DNA of 64,000 nucleotides from positions 62,001 through 126,000 of the forward strand of contig JAUHWR010000001.1 in the NCBI GenBank assembly GCA_030427385.1, read 5' to 3'. Position 1 is the stretch's first letter. The number at the start of each line of letters is the position of its first letter. This document shows positions 1-9,171 of the stretch, one piece after another. This DNA is from Alphaproteobacteria bacterium. Lineage in GTDB: Bacteria > Pseudomonadota > Alphaproteobacteria > Micavibrionales > Micavibrionaceae. The position numbers and the translations under genes were made by a program. Under the pieces are notes generated by a model, which saw only the letters and a list, made by a program, of their open reading frames with translations, did not search any database and was not told the origin of the DNA.

Positions 1-299
1 TCAATTGTGGCAGACGCAAAGTTAATAACGTCACCGCCTGCACGTCCCTGTATAAATTCCACATCAAAAACCATCTGTTCGCCGGTATCTCTGTCTTCAA
101 GAAAGATGGCATCTCCGTTTGAGCTGAGATTAATGCGGTCAAAACCGGCATAGCCGTAATATTTTGAGAAATTTACATTTTTTTCCTCATCAAGATCAAT
201 CATTTGCCCTGAATATGGATTTGAAAGTGTAACTGTTAAGTGTTGAAGTGAAGCTTGTAATTCGAACGTATCGTTTCCTGATGTGCCTATTTGGTCCAT
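1..299 (-). CDS. RTX-like (haemolysin-type Ca-binding) protein, N-terminal part only
   Basis: The reading frame starts at ATG 299 on the minus strand, with a GGGG ribosome binding site about 6 nt upstream, and runs off the left edge, so only about 99 residues are seen. The protein opens with MDQIGTSGNDTFELQ and later has GRAGGDVINFASA. The GTSGNDTF and GG-D-x-I-N patterns are typical of RTX calcium-binding nonapeptide repeats in secreted proteins. There is no N-terminal signal peptide, as expected for type I secretion substrates. Catalytic or adhesive domains would lie outside the window. That it is a secreted RTX protein is inferred from two motifs only. Confidence 0.55.
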   Translation of the reverse strand, partial: MDQIGTSGNDTFELQASLQHLTVTLSNPYSGQMIDLDEEKNVNFSKYYGYAGFDRINLSSNGDAIFLEDRDTGEQMVFDVEFIQGRAGGDVINFASATI

Positions 300-390
300 T
301 TATATCCCCGTTTTTTTGATTGTTTCCCTAATAAATTCAGTTTACATCTAATTTTATGTAAATTTAGTAAAGATTTTGCAATAAAAAATT

Positions 391-418
391 AACGGGTTAA
401 AAAATCTTTTAACCCGTT
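391..418 (-). terminator. Rho-independent terminator of ileS
   Basis: A perfect 12-bp stem (AACGGGTTAAAA with TTTTAACCCGTT) closes a 4-nt loop. On the minus strand it is followed by AATTTTTTATT, so it terminates transcription leaving ileS before the RTX-like gene. Confidence 0.85.
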
Positions 419-467
419 GAAATATATAAATTTATTTTGTATAAAAAATCGTTATAAGAAAAAAATC

Positions 468-3400
468 CTATGCGACTGCGGCTTTTTTTACGGAAAAACC
501 TATCCCAATGGCTATATTATTTAACATTTGCTCGGAGAAGAAATCATTTTCTTTTGAGGAGTTAAAAGATAAGGAGTGGGAGAGTGTTTCTGATTGCACG
601 AAATTCTTATGCGCCATTAAGGTTTTTTGAATGTCCTCCGGCGCGTTAATGACTAAATCAATACGGTCAGATACATTCAGATCGGCATCTTTACGTGCTT
701 GCTGGATCATCCGTACCAGATCACGGGCAAGACCTTCGGCTTCAAGATCAGGCGTGACATTGGTATCCAGAATAACCGCGCCCTGACCGGATAGCGGCTG
801 CGCGGTTGTACCGGCACCTGTGCTTAATTGCATACTATATTCATTATCTGCCAAAGATAGAATATGCCCAGCGATTGTAATTGTTTCATCGCCATTATCC
901 GACCAGTTTCCTTGTTTAGCGGCGGGCATTATGTCCTTTAACGCCCCTCCAAGGCGTTTACCAATGGCCGGATTTACCTTTAGCTCCAATGTACCGAATT
1001 TGCCAAGATCATTTGATAATGTAATATTTTTGACATTCAATTCATCTTTCATCAGATCCATGAAAGGTGACAAATTTTCTGCGTCTTGTGATGCTATCGT
1101 TAGATTTGCAAGTGGCAAGCGCACGCGCAGCCCCTCTTTCTCGCGGATACCGAGTGTTGCGGAGCAAACTTCGCGGACGCGATCCATTGCCGCAACCAAA
1201 TCGTTATTCGCGGCAAATTTATCGACTTGTGGCCAATCGGCAAGATGCACAGATTCTTCGCCGGTTAAATTTTGATAGATTTTTTCAGATAGCATCGGCA
1301 GGAAGGGCGCGCATACTTTGGTGAGTGTGATCAGAGCCGTATAAAGTGTATTATAGGCATCAATCTTATCTAGGGATTTTTCAGTGCCCCAGAAACGATC
1401 ACGAGAGCGACGGATGTACCAATTATTTAAGGCATCCAAATATTTCCAGATGGCATCACATGCATCGGGAATTTTATAAGCATCCATAGCGCGTTCCACG
1501 TTTTCAACCAATTGACGGGTTTTCGCGATGATATATTGATCCAAGACATTTGTGCCGGATTCAATCATTTTTCCGCGCACCTGATCGGCATTGGCATATA
1601 GCGCATAGAAGGAATAGGCATTCCAGATCGGGTTCATGATTTGGTTACGCACTTGCCCAATTGCGGCGCCGTCTTTAGGGATGGCGAGATCGCCGCCATT
1701 CATCAGGGGCGTAGAGACCATATACCAACGCAGTGCGTCCGCGCCGTACGTATCAAATACTTCCACGGGGTCAGGATAATTTTTCAGGCGTTTGGAGAGT
1801 TTTTGCTTATTTTCATCCAGCACCACGCCATGGCAAATACAATTCTGGAAGGGCGCACGATCAAATAAAGCGGTGGACATCACCATTAATGTATAGAACC
1901 AGCCGCGGGTCTGGGCGATATATTCGACGATGAAATCACCGGGGAAGTGGTTATCGAACCAATCTTTATTTTCAAATGGGTAATGCACTTGCGCAAAGGG
2001 CATGGAGCCACTTTCAAACCAGCAATCCAAAACGTCTTCGACGCGTACCATCATGGATTTACCGGATGGATCATCGGGATTGGGACGGGTTAGGTTATCA
2101 ATTGCCGGACGGTGGAGGTCGGTGACCTCTGTGCCAAAATCTTTTTGCAGTTCCTCAATCGAGCCATAGACATCCAGACGCGGGAAATCCGGGTTATCGG
2201 ATTTCCAAACCGGAATCGGGCTGCCCCAAAAGCGGTTACGGCCAATGTTCCAGTCGCGTGCATTTTCAAGCCATTTACCGAAAGAGCCATCCTTAATATG
2301 GTTTGGCACCCATTCAATGCCTTGGTTGAGTTCGACCATACGGTCTTTGATGGCTGAGACTTCCAGATACCATGAATTAATCGCCTTATAAATCAGCGGT
2401 GTATCGGTGCGCCAGCAATGCGGATAATTGTGGTCGATGGTTTCCTGACGAAACATTTTATGCTCGTCTTTTAACTTTTGCATGATCGGTTTATTCGCAT
2501 CCAGCCATAGCTGTCCTTCAAATTCCGGCACATCAGCGGTGAATTTTCCTGTTGAGTCAATCGGCACCACCACGGGAATTCCATGGGCGCGGCAATTGAT
2601 TAAATCTTCCTCACCAAAACCAGGGGCTTGGTGAACGATGCCCGTTCCATCCTCGGCAGAGACATAATCGGCGAGTAGGACTTTGAACGCACCTTCTTCT
2701 TTTAGATGGGAGAAGTAGGGGAGGAGGGGTTCGTAGGTAAGACCTTCTAGATCGGAGCCTTTTAATGTTTTAAGGGGCGCTGTTTCTCCAAATTCTTTCG
2801 CATATCTGGGAAGCGCTTCGATACCTATCAGATAATTTTCATGATCTTTTTCAATCACGGCATATTCAATGTTCGGCCCAACAGCGAGGGCAAGATTTGA
2901 TGGTAGAGTCCAAGGCGTGGTTGTCCATGCCAGCATATAAGTTGGCTTGCCATCAATATCTTTATCCAACTTAAATTTCACCGTCACCGCCGGATCTTGG
3001 CGCATGCGATAGGCATCATCCAGTTTGGTTTCAAAATTAGACAGCGGGGATTCAACGGCCCATGAGTAGGGGACAACGCGGTAATCTTCGTAGATAAGAC
3101 CCTTATCGTGCAGGGTTTTAAATGCCCACATCACGGATTCCATGAAAGATTGATCCATGGTTTTATAGCTGTTTTTGAAATCGACCCAGCGCGCCATGCG
3201 GTTAACGTAAAATTCCCAATCTTGGGTAAATTGCGTTACATTTTGGCGGCAGGCATCGTTAAATTTATCAATGCCATAGTCTAGAATCTCAATACGCCCC
3301 GAAACGCCGATTTCTTTTTCTGTTGCTAATTCTGCGGGCAGACCATGACAATCCCATCCGAAACGGCGCTCCACACGCTTACCTTTCATGGTTTGATAGC

Positions 3401-3635
3401 GCGGTACCATATCTTTGATGAAGCTAGTAACAATGTGCCCGTAATGCGGTAGACCGTTGGCAAAGGGCGGGCCATCATAAAAAACGAATTCATTTTCCGC
3501 GCTGCGATTATCAATCGATTTTTGAAAGATGTTATGCTCTTTCCAATAGGCTTGAATTTCTTCCTCTAATTTTGGGTAGGAAGGAAGCCCTTGGGAATGC
3601 GGGTATGGTTTGAAATCATCTGTATTTGTCATCAT
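468..3635 (-). CDS. ileS: Isoleucine--tRNA ligase (type 2, long form)
   Basis: Cytoplasmic class I aminoacyl-tRNA synthetase charging tRNA-Ile. The start is the first ATG (MMTNTDDF). An upstream TTG at 3659 gives an unlikely extension. No clear ribosome binding site is seen. The nucleotide-binding HIGH motif is HYGH (about residue 64) in the context PPFANGLPHYGHI. The KMSKS loop is KLSKRLKNYPDP (about 612), with Leu replacing the usual Met. The length of about 1055 residues, GLPHYGHI and KRLKNYPDP mark the type-2 IleRS clade shared by eukaryotes, Rickettsiales and Chlamydiae rather than the ~940-residue type 1. Editing-domain sequence (TTTPWTLPSNLA) is present. It is transcribed alone and followed by a strong terminator. 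Type-2 enzymes are generally tolerant of mupirocin, which is an inference here. Confidence 0.97.
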   Translation of the reverse strand: MMTNTDDFKPYPHSQGLPSYPKLEEEIQAYWKEHNIFQKSIDNRSAENEFVFYDGPPFANGLPHYGHIVTSFIKDMVPRYQTMKGKRVERRFGWDCHGLPAELATEKEIGVSGRIEILDYGIDKFNDACRQNVTQFTQDWEFYVNRMARWVDFKNSYKTMDQSFMESVMWAFKTLHDKGLIYEDYRVVPYSWAVESPLSNFETKLDDAYRMRQDPAVTVKFKLDKDIDGKPTYMLAWTTTPWTLPSNLALAVGPNIEYAVIEKDHENYLIGIEALPRYAKEFGETAPLKTLKGSDLEGLTYEPLLPYFSHLKEEGAFKVLLADYVSAEDGTGIVHQAPGFGEEDLINCRAHGIPVVVPIDSTGKFTADVPEFEGQLWLDANKPIMQKLKDEHKMFRQETIDHNYPHCWRTDTPLIYKAINSWYLEVSAIKDRMVELNQGIEWVPNHIKDGSFGKWLENARDWNIGRNRFWGSPIPVWKSDNPDFPRLDVYGSIEELQKDFGTEVTDLHRPAIDNLTRPNPDDPSGKSMMVRVEDVLDCWFESGSMPFAQVHYPFENKDWFDNHFPGDFIVEYIAQTRGWFYTLMVMSTALFDRAPFQNCICHGVVLDENKQKLSKRLKNYPDPVEVFDTYGADALRWYMVSTPLMNGGDLAIPKDGAAIGQVRNQIMNPIWNAYSFYALYANADQVRGKMIESGTNVLDQYIIAKTRQLVENVERAMDAYKIPDACDAIWKYLDALNNWYIRRSRDRFWGTEKSLDKIDAYNTLYTALITLTKVCAPFLPMLSEKIYQNLTGEESVHLADWPQVDKFAANNDLVAAMDRVREVCSATLGIREKEGLRVRLPLANLTIASQDAENLSPFMDLMKDELNVKNITLSNDLGKFGTLELKVNPAIGKRLGGALKDIMPAAKQGNWSDNGDETITIAGHILSLADNEYSMQLSTGAGTTAQPLSGQGAVILDTNVTPDLEAEGLARDLVRMIQQARKDADLNVSDRIDLVINAPEDIQKTLMAHKNFVQSETLSHSLSFNSSKENDFFSEQMLNNIAIGIGFSVKKAAVA

Positions 3636-3738
3636 AGATATATGGCAAGACAATCGCAAAAGTGCAAGGGGAAAGGCGATTCAGGGTAAATCGGTTTAAA
3701 ATTTTTATAATTTAGATGTCTTCTATATAGTGATTTTT

Positions 3739-4086
3739 ATGAAGATTTTTAAAATGATGACTTTATCTATATGCGTGTTTACCCTGCCGGTAAGCGCACA
3801 AAATGCCGGCCAATGGCATAGTTCTGGTGAACAAAACCAGATAGGGCAGACGTCTATCAATGGGCGCGCGCAACAAGATCATTCTTCTGTCTCAACCCGT
3901 TCAGGAAGTTGGAGCGCGGCGAGTGAAAAGGGTGATGGTGAACAAGACCAAGTAACACGCAATATTGTCGGCACGACAACGATTGACGATCCAGAGGATG
4001 AATTAAGCCGTATTGTTGGTGAATTAGTCGAAGAAACGCCCAAAAAGAAAATCCCAAATCGCGCGGGACGTATTTATAACGAGTAG
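3739..4086 (+). CDS. Small exported protein of unknown function
   Basis: About 115 residues. A hydrophobic signal peptide ends at VSAQ, giving a mature hydrophilic Gln/Ser/Gly-rich chain (GQWHSSGEQNQIGQTS) and a C-terminal basic stretch (PKKKIPNR). I chose ATG 3739; a GTG at 3730 would add three residues. No strong ribosome binding site is visible at either. No family is recognised. It stands alone, divergent from ileS and convergent with hisB (1-bp gap). The export signal is the only functional clue, so a periplasmic or secreted location is inferred. Confidence 0.55.
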   Translation: MKIFKMMTLSICVFTLPVSAQNAGQWHSSGEQNQIGQTSINGRAQQDHSSVSTRSGSWSAASEKGDGEQDQVTRNIVGTTTIDDPEDELSRIVGELVEETPKKKIPNRAGRIYNE

Positions 4087-4087
4087 C

Positions 4088-4681
4088 TTACAAAACGCCC
4101 TTCGTGCTTGGCAATTGATCCCCCGCACGGGCGTCTTTGGTGACCGCCATGCGCAGCGCCTTAGCTAAGGCTTTGAATAAGCTTTCGGCAATATGATGAT
4201 TATTTTCGCCATAGAGGTTTTCGGCATGTAAAGTGATCCCGCCGGCGGAGGCTACCGCTTGAAAAAACTCGCGGAACAGCTCGGTTTCCATGTCTTCTCC
4301 AATGCGATCCAATGTGAATTTTGCTTTAAAGACCAGATAAGGGCGCCCCGAAAAATCAAGGGCAACGCGGGAGAGAACTTCATCCATTGGCAAATAAGCA
4401 TGACCATAGCGGGTGATCCCCGTTTTATCGCCAAGCGCTTCTTTTAATGCTTGTCCCAATGCAATGCCGGTATCTTCGACGCTGTGATGCGCGTCAATGT
4501 GCAGATCTCCGTTAACGGTAATATCAAGGTCAATCAAGCTATGTTTACCAAGCTGTTCCAGCATATGATCAAAAAAGCCGATACCGGTGGAGATATTGGT
4601 TTTTCCCGTTCCATCCAGATCAAGACGAAGCGTAATATCAGTTTCTTTGGTTTTTCGTGTGATTGTAGCTGTGCGTGTCAT
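4088..4681 (-). CDS. hisB: Imidazoleglycerol-phosphate dehydratase
   Basis: Converts imidazole glycerol phosphate to imidazole acetol phosphate in histidine biosynthesis; a Mn-dependent cytosolic 24-mer. About 197 residues, the normal monofunctional length. Seen are the start [14 protein letters not shown], the metal-ligand pattern [11 protein letters not shown], and the C-terminal EN-HH-AES segment. I chose ATG 4681, where homology to the family starts, over ATG 4717, which adds 12 residues and would overlap the divergent gene's leader. It stands apart from other his genes; hisC lies 11 kb away. The gene is divergent from a DUF2007 gene with about 40 bp between starts, so the promoters must overlap. 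Confidence 0.95.
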   Translation of the reverse strand: MTRTATITRKTKETDITLRLDLDGTGKTNISTGIGFFDHMLEQLGKHSLIDLDITVNGDLHIDAHHSVEDTGIALGQALKEALGDKTGITRYGHAYLPMDEVLSRVALDFSGRPYLVFKAKFTLDRIGEDMETELFREFFQAVASAGGITLHAENLYGENNHHIAESLFKALAKALRMAVTKDARAGDQLPSTKGVL

Positions 4682-4724
4682 GAAAACTGTTTTATCATTA
4701 AGCCATGAAAAGGTCATTAATTTA

Positions 4725-4988
4725 ATGAATGCAAAACTAATTCAACTTGCCATCTTTCCTCACGCGTCTATGGCGCACATCGCGCGAAGCTATCTGGAAG
4801 CGAGCGGCATGCGGTGTTTTATATTTAACGAGCATGTGGACGGTCTTGGTTGGAACTATGGCACAGCGCTCAGCGGTATTCGCCTCATGATTATAGAGGA
4901 AGATTACGAAGAGGGGCTAAGGTTATTGCGGGAATATCCAGAGATTGATCCATCTGAAATTTCGATCGAAAAAGGGGAGGGTAAATGA
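4725..4988 (+). CDS. DUF2007 domain protein
   Basis: 87 residues with the DUF2007 pattern: an [20 protein letters not shown] start (position, length and ligand-like fold of a small ferredoxin-like domain) and the ending [14 protein letters not shown]. The start at ATG 4725 follows AAAGG at a spacing of about 11 nt. Longer upstream starts would overlap hisB and are rejected. The stop overlaps the ATG of the following protease (ATGA), indicating translational coupling. DUF2007 proteins are annotated as putative signal-transducing proteins without proven function. Coupling to an exported protease hints at a shared envelope role, but that is inference. Confidence 0.8.
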   Translation: MNAKLIQLAIFPHASMAHIARSYLEASGMRCFIFNEHVDGLGWNYGTALSGIRLMIIEEDYEEGLRLLREYPEIDPSEISIEKGEGK

Positions 4989-6331
4989 AAATTTCTTGGT
5001 TTTCTGCCGTAACAATAGCCCTTTTCTTATCTGGTTGTGCGGGCACGCAAAGGGCAGATTACGAGCAGCCAATTCAGATTCCGTATGATGCGCATACACC
5101 GCCTCTCTTTTTTAGTGGGTTAAAAATTGATCTTCCAAAAGGTGAGGGGGTTGGCGTTTTAAGTCATACAAACCGGCTTTGCGGTTTTCCTTATCAACCG
5201 GTTGAGCAAAATATCCTGCGCGGCGAAGCCAGCAGCGCAGAGCTTAGGAATGTTTTTGAAAATGCATTAGAGCCGTTGGGTTATGATGTCGTAAGTGCGC
5301 CGGAGAGTTTCTTCTTTGAGGAAGAGGCAGATGACGAATTGCTCCGCACCGAATATAAAATCGGCGCAAAGCTGGTGGAATTGGATATGGTTGCCTGCGC
5401 GCAGGATAGCGCGTTCGGGTTTTTTGGATTTCAGCGGGCGGGCGTGAAGGGCGAATTATTCGCCACTTATGAATGGAGCATCTTTGATAATATTCGCAAA
5501 AGCACAGTCTATAAAACTTATAGTAGGGGTTATACCAAGCGGCGCGATATCCATGCAGAGGGATTATCTCTGATGATTAATGATAGCTTTGCGATGGCGG
5601 CATATAACTTGGCGGCTGATCCTGCATTTCATAATTTGATGGTACGCGGCAATTTGCCGCAGGCCCTGGATGGTTGGTCGGTTAAACATCATGAAAATCG
5701 CGCGCGTATTTTTGATATGGATGAGGAGGTTTACATTGCTCCTCAGGCGGTTTCTAAAACGTTAGATCTGGAACAGGCAAAAACCAATACTGTAATGGTG
5801 CAGGGCGGTGCGGGGCATGGGTCAGGATTCTTTATTTCCCAAAATGGACATATTTTAACCAATGCACATGTGGTCGGCAAGGCGCAGCGCGTGCGGATTG
5901 TTACATCCGGAAAAGCAGAAAAGCTGGCGGCGGAGGTTTTACGGATTAATAAAGAACGTGATGTAGCGTTATTACGTATAGAGAGCGTGCCGCATCATTT
6001 AAAAATTAATCCCCTGCCAGTACAAGATCAATGGCCAAATATCGGGTCGGATGTTTATGTGATTGGTGCGCCATTAAGCACGCGCCTTCAAGACACAGTG
6101 ACAAAAGGCATAATTAGCGCGCATCGTAAAAACTTTAAACTTTTTGGTCAAAGCATTGATTTATTGCAGGCCGATGTCGCTATTCAGGCTGGTAATTCCG
6201 GTGGCCCATTGATCGATTCCAGAGGAAATATAGTGGGATTATCAGTGGCAGGGACAGGTTTAACCAATGAATCATTAAATTACTTTATTCCCATAAATGA
6301 CGCATTTACCTCATTAAATATCACAAAATAA
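4985..6331 (+). CDS. Trypsin-like serine protease, predicted lipoprotein
   Basis: A 448-residue exported protease. The signal peptide ends in the lipobox LSGC (Cys18), predicting a lipid-anchored envelope protein. Residues ~20-255 form an N-terminal region I do not recognise. Residues ~270-448 are a DegP/HtrA-type trypsin fold with the complete triad: His295 in TNAHVV, Asp326 in RDVALL, Ser405 in GNSGGP. There is no PDZ domain after the protease domain, unlike DegP/DegS. It is coupled to the upstream DUF2007 gene by an ATGA overlap. It is probably a periplasmic quality-control or processing protease with the unique N-terminal part recruiting substrates; that is inference. Confidence 0.85.
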   Translation: MKISWFSAVTIALFLSGCAGTQRADYEQPIQIPYDAHTPPLFFSGLKIDLPKGEGVGVLSHTNRLCGFPYQPVEQNILRGEASSAELRNVFENALEPLGYDVVSAPESFFFEEEADDELLRTEYKIGAKLVELDMVACAQDSAFGFFGFQRAGVKGELFATYEWSIFDNIRKSTVYKTYSRGYTKRRDIHAEGLSLMINDSFAMAAYNLAADPAFHNLMVRGNLPQALDGWSVKHHENRARIFDMDEEVYIAPQAVSKTLDLEQAKTNTVMVQGGAGHGSGFFISQNGHILTNAHVVGKAQRVRIVTSGKAEKLAAEVLRINKERDVALLRIESVPHHLKINPLPVQDQWPNIGSDVYVIGAPLSTRLQDTVTKGIISAHRKNFKLFGQSIDLLQADVAIQAGNSGGPLIDSRGNIVGLSVAGTGLTNESLNYFIPINDAFTSLNITK

Positions 6332-6415
6332 GTAACGCATTGCAAAAAAATAAATAAAAGTTACGTTTTAGGTAATTTAATTGTTGTAATCGTTTTTCTT
6401 TTTTGTTATGTCTTT

Positions 6416-6574
6416 GAGTGAGTTTTCTATGAAGAGGAGAACTCATTCGATTAGTTCGGACAACGGGTAATCGGGTGTGAGTGAAACAGGGACGTTTCAC
6501 ACCAAAAAATAGCAAGAAAATCTTGCAAAGAAGCGCTCTGCTTTCGTTCCCCATTGAAAACAGGGCGTTTTTTT
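6416..6574 (+). ncRNA. Candidate structured small RNA with Rho-independent terminator
   Basis: The 336-bp gap between the protease and hslV contains successive hairpins on the plus strand. Positions 6416-6448 form a 13-bp stem including G-U pairs. Positions 6449-6472 form a 5-bp stem (GATTA/TAATC). Positions 6474-6503 pair GGTGTGA..AAAC with GTTTCACACC, with a 3-nt bulge. Positions 6512-6526 pair GCAAGA with TCTTGC. A terminator follows: CGCTCTG (6534-6540) pairs with CAGGGCG (6561-6567), then seven T. No reading frame of note is present. GGA triplets sit in two loops, loosely like CsrA-sponge RNAs, but I do not recognise a family. It lacks the closing stem expected of 6S RNA. Confidence 0.5.
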
Positions 6575-6667
6575 CGCGCTGAATCTGGAAATAAAAACTA
6601 GCCTTATGATATTCTCAAGTTTCAAACTTTTCTTGACGTTTCGTAATATTCAACGCATATCATCCCT

Positions 6668-7249
6668 ATGACATATTCTCAATTTACGCCCGTACAGTTT
6701 AACCCGTATGATTCCCATCAATGGCACGCCACGACGATCCTTTCTGTTCGTAAAGGTGATGATGTTGTAATCGCAGGGGACGGACAGGTTTCAATGGGGC
6801 CCACAGTATTAAAAGCCAATGCGAAAAAAGTTAGACGTTTGGGCAAGGACAATAAAATTGTCGCCGGTTTTGCAGGCGCAACAGCGGATGCATTTACCTT
6901 ATTCGAGCGATTGGAAGCCAAGTTGGAAGCACATCCGGGGCAATTAACCCGTGCCTGTGTTGAATTGGCGAAAGATTGGCGGACGGATAAATATTTGCGT
7001 CGTCTGGAAGCGTTAATGGCGGTATGCGATAAGGATACATCCTTGATATTAACGGGGACAGGTGACGTGGTGGAACCGCAGGATGGTATTATCGGTATCG
7101 GATCGGGCGGCAATTATGCCCTAGCGGCGGCGCGGGCGCTGATTGATCGCGATGACTTGAGCGCGGAAGAAATTGCCCGTAAAGCCATGAAAGTGGCGGC
7201 GGATATTTGCGTTTATACCAATGAAAATGTGGTGTTGGAGAAATTATAA
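6668..7249 (+). CDS. hslV: ATP-dependent protease HslUV, peptidase subunit
   Basis: Threonine peptidase forming the HslV dodecamer that degrades proteins unfolded by HslU in the cytoplasm. 193 residues, with an N-terminal extension before [13 protein letters not shown]. By alignment with E. coli (M-TTIVSVRR) the catalytic N-terminal Thr is Thr22, so about 21 residues must be removed as a propeptide, as in other alphaproteobacterial HslV. GDGQVSMG and the [14 protein letters not shown] segment are typical. It is the first gene of an operon that reaches hslU only after two intervening genes; the next start is 2 bp downstream. Confidence 0.97.
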   Translation: MTYSQFTPVQFNPYDSHQWHATTILSVRKGDDVVIAGDGQVSMGPTVLKANAKKVRRLGKDNKIVAGFAGATADAFTLFERLEAKLEAHPGQLTRACVELAKDWRTDKYLRRLEALMAVCDKDTSLILTGTGDVVEPQDGIIGIGSGGNYALAAARALIDRDDLSAEEIARKAMKVAADICVYTNENVVLEKL

Positions 7250-7251
7250 GG

Positions 7252-7833
7252 ATGTTTGAATGGACAGCATTTGAATGGATTGAAAATATTCTGTTCTATG
7301 CAGCGTTGTATGTTCTGCTGTGGAATGCCTGGTTTTTAACAGTCAGTAAGGGCATCCCGAATATTCGCACCGCGCCAGCAATCCGCAAAAAAATGGCTGA
7401 CTTTGTGCGGGAAGACATTGCCCAGAAAAAGAAAGATAAATACACAATTATCGATATGGGGGCAGGGAATGGTGATCTGTCGCGTTATATGGCGCGCACA
7501 TTTCCGGAGGCACATGTTATTGGCGTTGAGATCGATAAGATTGCCTATTGGAAATGCTGTTTTTATAAAAAATTGTTGGGATATAAAAATCTAACCTATC
7601 GTAATGAGAGCTTTCACTATACGAGCCTGAAAGAGGCCGATGCGATTGTGATGTTCTTATCATGGTTATTGATGAATGACATTCGGGCGACGTTGGAGAA
7701 AAAGCTGTCTAAAAATACGCTGATTACATCCAATAAATTTCCGATCGGGGGGGATTGGGTGCCGGAGCATAAGTTGGATGTGAAAACGCTCTATTTTCAT
7801 CAAAAAAGTTTATATGTGTATCATTCAAAATAA
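7252..7833 (+). CDS. Class I SAM-dependent methyltransferase-like protein with N-terminal membrane segment
   Basis: 193 residues. An N-terminal hydrophobic helix (about residues 9-30, NILFYAALYVLLWNAWFL) probably anchors it in the inner membrane. A Rossmann-type methyltransferase core follows, with motif I IIDMGAGNGDLS (~63-74), motif II HVIGVEID, and a post-core segment DAIVMFLSWLL. The substrate cannot be told. It starts 2 bp after the hslV stop (aaggATG), so it is translated from the hslV operon. It resembles small alphaproteobacterial membrane-associated methyltransferases of unknown target. The function as a methyltransferase is inferred from motif I. Confidence 0.75.
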   Translation: MFEWTAFEWIENILFYAALYVLLWNAWFLTVSKGIPNIRTAPAIRKKMADFVREDIAQKKKDKYTIIDMGAGNGDLSRYMARTFPEAHVIGVEIDKIAYWKCCFYKKLLGYKNLTYRNESFHYTSLKEADAIVMFLSWLLMNDIRATLEKKLSKNTLITSNKFPIGGDWVPEHKLDVKTLYFHQKSLYVYHSK

Positions 7834-7871
7834 TAAGTTTGGGTGTTTTTTTAAAGAGGGGACTTAATCTT

Positions 7872-9119
7872 ATGGCGTTAAATTACTTAAATAAAGTGGG
7901 CGCGAAAACGCGGCTATTGCAGGAAGATAAGCGCATTGCAGCGCGAAAAACGTATGCGCTGAAAAGATCATTTTTAGATCGCTTTCGCGTAAATAAGATA
8001 TATGAGATCGCCGAGATTTGTTTCAAAAATGGATATTTATGGCCAGAAACACCAGAGGAAACGGTCGTAATTGATAAGTTAATTGAGCATATTCGCGGTG
8101 GTAATCATGCGATTATCCCGCGTGATATTGCGTTGATTGCGTGCTACCGTCCCCTATATAAAACAGATATCGCCGATGTCATCTTGCAAGCAGCATCTCA
8201 GGTAAATAATCCTGAATTTCAAAACTTGGTCACCTATGCCATTAAAGAGCCGCGTGAGGAGAAGGCGTTGGTATCTGACATTGTAACTTTGGGGGATATT
8301 TCAAAAGATCAGACAGATGATATGCCTTATCCGCGCTGGACATATAAAGGCAAAAATATGCATCAGGCAGAGGCGGTGTCTGAAAACCCTCTGAATATTT
8401 TGATTGTTAATTCCGTTATGTCTGCGTTTTATGCCGCTCTAGAGCAGCCAACTAGCCAGATTTATGCATTGGATTCTAATATAGCTAATTTGGCGTATGG
8501 TATGCGTATCGGTAAAGAGCAGAACGTTAATAACATTAAATATATTCATGGTGATTTCATGAATATCCAACAGTTGAATATAGAATTTGAATACATACAT
8601 GCTGCGGGTGTCCTTTCGCATTTGGAGGAACCGTTAGCGGGGTGGAACGTCCTTAATAGCGTTTTATGTGATGGTGGGTTAATGCATATTGGTCTGTATA
8701 GTAAAAGAGCGCGTAAGGCCGTTAATGCCGCTAGAAGCTATTTATCTGACTCCGGTATGTCCTATTCTTTGGATAATTTACGCGCCTTTCGTGCGCATGT
8801 AAAAACATTGAAAAGTGATGATGCGATGATGCCGATTGCGCTTATGCCACAATTTTATTCCCTATGGGAATGTCGGGATTTGATATTCCCACCTGTGGAG
8901 CATCAATTTGATATATTGGAAATAAAAGAAGCTTTGAAAACGCTTAATCTGAATTTTGTCAATTTTGTAAAAAATGATAAACGGATGGATTTATTTTATG
9001 AGGCATTTCCTTCCGAGGAAGAGCGTGCCGATTTGAATTTATGGCATGAGTTTGAGCAAAGGAATCCTGAGACTTTTATAGGCATGTATCATTTCATGTG
9101 TCAAAAACCCGCGACATAA
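7872..9119 (+). CDS. Methyltransferase-family protein with degenerate SAM motif I
   Basis: 415 residues from ATG 7872, preceded by GAGGGG at about 10 nt; a TTG at 7839 would add 11 residues and is less likely. The N-terminal ~150 residues are helical. The middle has the MPYPRW linker, and the C-terminal half matches a class I methyltransferase family with GVLSHLEEPLAGW (~248-260) and GGLMHIGLYSKRAR (~271). Where the family has a glycine-rich VAGCGTG-type motif I, this protein has ILIVNSVMSAFYA, so SAM binding is doubtful. It sits between hslV and hslU. It could be a non-enzymatic paralogue or bind another ligand. Confidence 0.7.
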   Translation: MALNYLNKVGAKTRLLQEDKRIAARKTYALKRSFLDRFRVNKIYEIAEICFKNGYLWPETPEETVVIDKLIEHIRGGNHAIIPRDIALIACYRPLYKTDIADVILQAASQVNNPEFQNLVTYAIKEPREEKALVSDIVTLGDISKDQTDDMPYPRWTYKGKNMHQAEAVSENPLNILIVNSVMSAFYAALEQPTSQIYALDSNIANLAYGMRIGKEQNVNNIKYIHGDFMNIQQLNIEFEYIHAAGVLSHLEEPLAGWNVLNSVLCDGGLMHIGLYSKRARKAVNAARSYLSDSGMSYSLDNLRAFRAHVKTLKSDDAMMPIALMPQFYSLWECRDLIFPPVEHQFDILEIKEALKTLNLNFVNFVKNDKRMDLFYEAFPSEEERADLNLWHEFEQRNPETFIGMYHFMCQKPAT

Positions 9120-9171
9120 AAAAGCGATATTGAATTGACCTTATGCCCCTTAAACTCTATATCTTCATGCT

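Noticed and set aside
820-2357. Several open frames opposite ileS
   Set aside because: They are antisense shadows of a strongly conserved coding sequence.
6416-6574. 6S RNA or SRP RNA identity for the hairpin cluster
   Set aside because: No long closing stem with central bubble as in 6S, and no conserved SRP tip motif.
6633-6663. Promoter TTGACG ... TATCAT for hslV
   Set aside because: The spacing is 19 bp and the transcription start would fall on the start codon. A heat-shock promoter is expected but no clear match was found.
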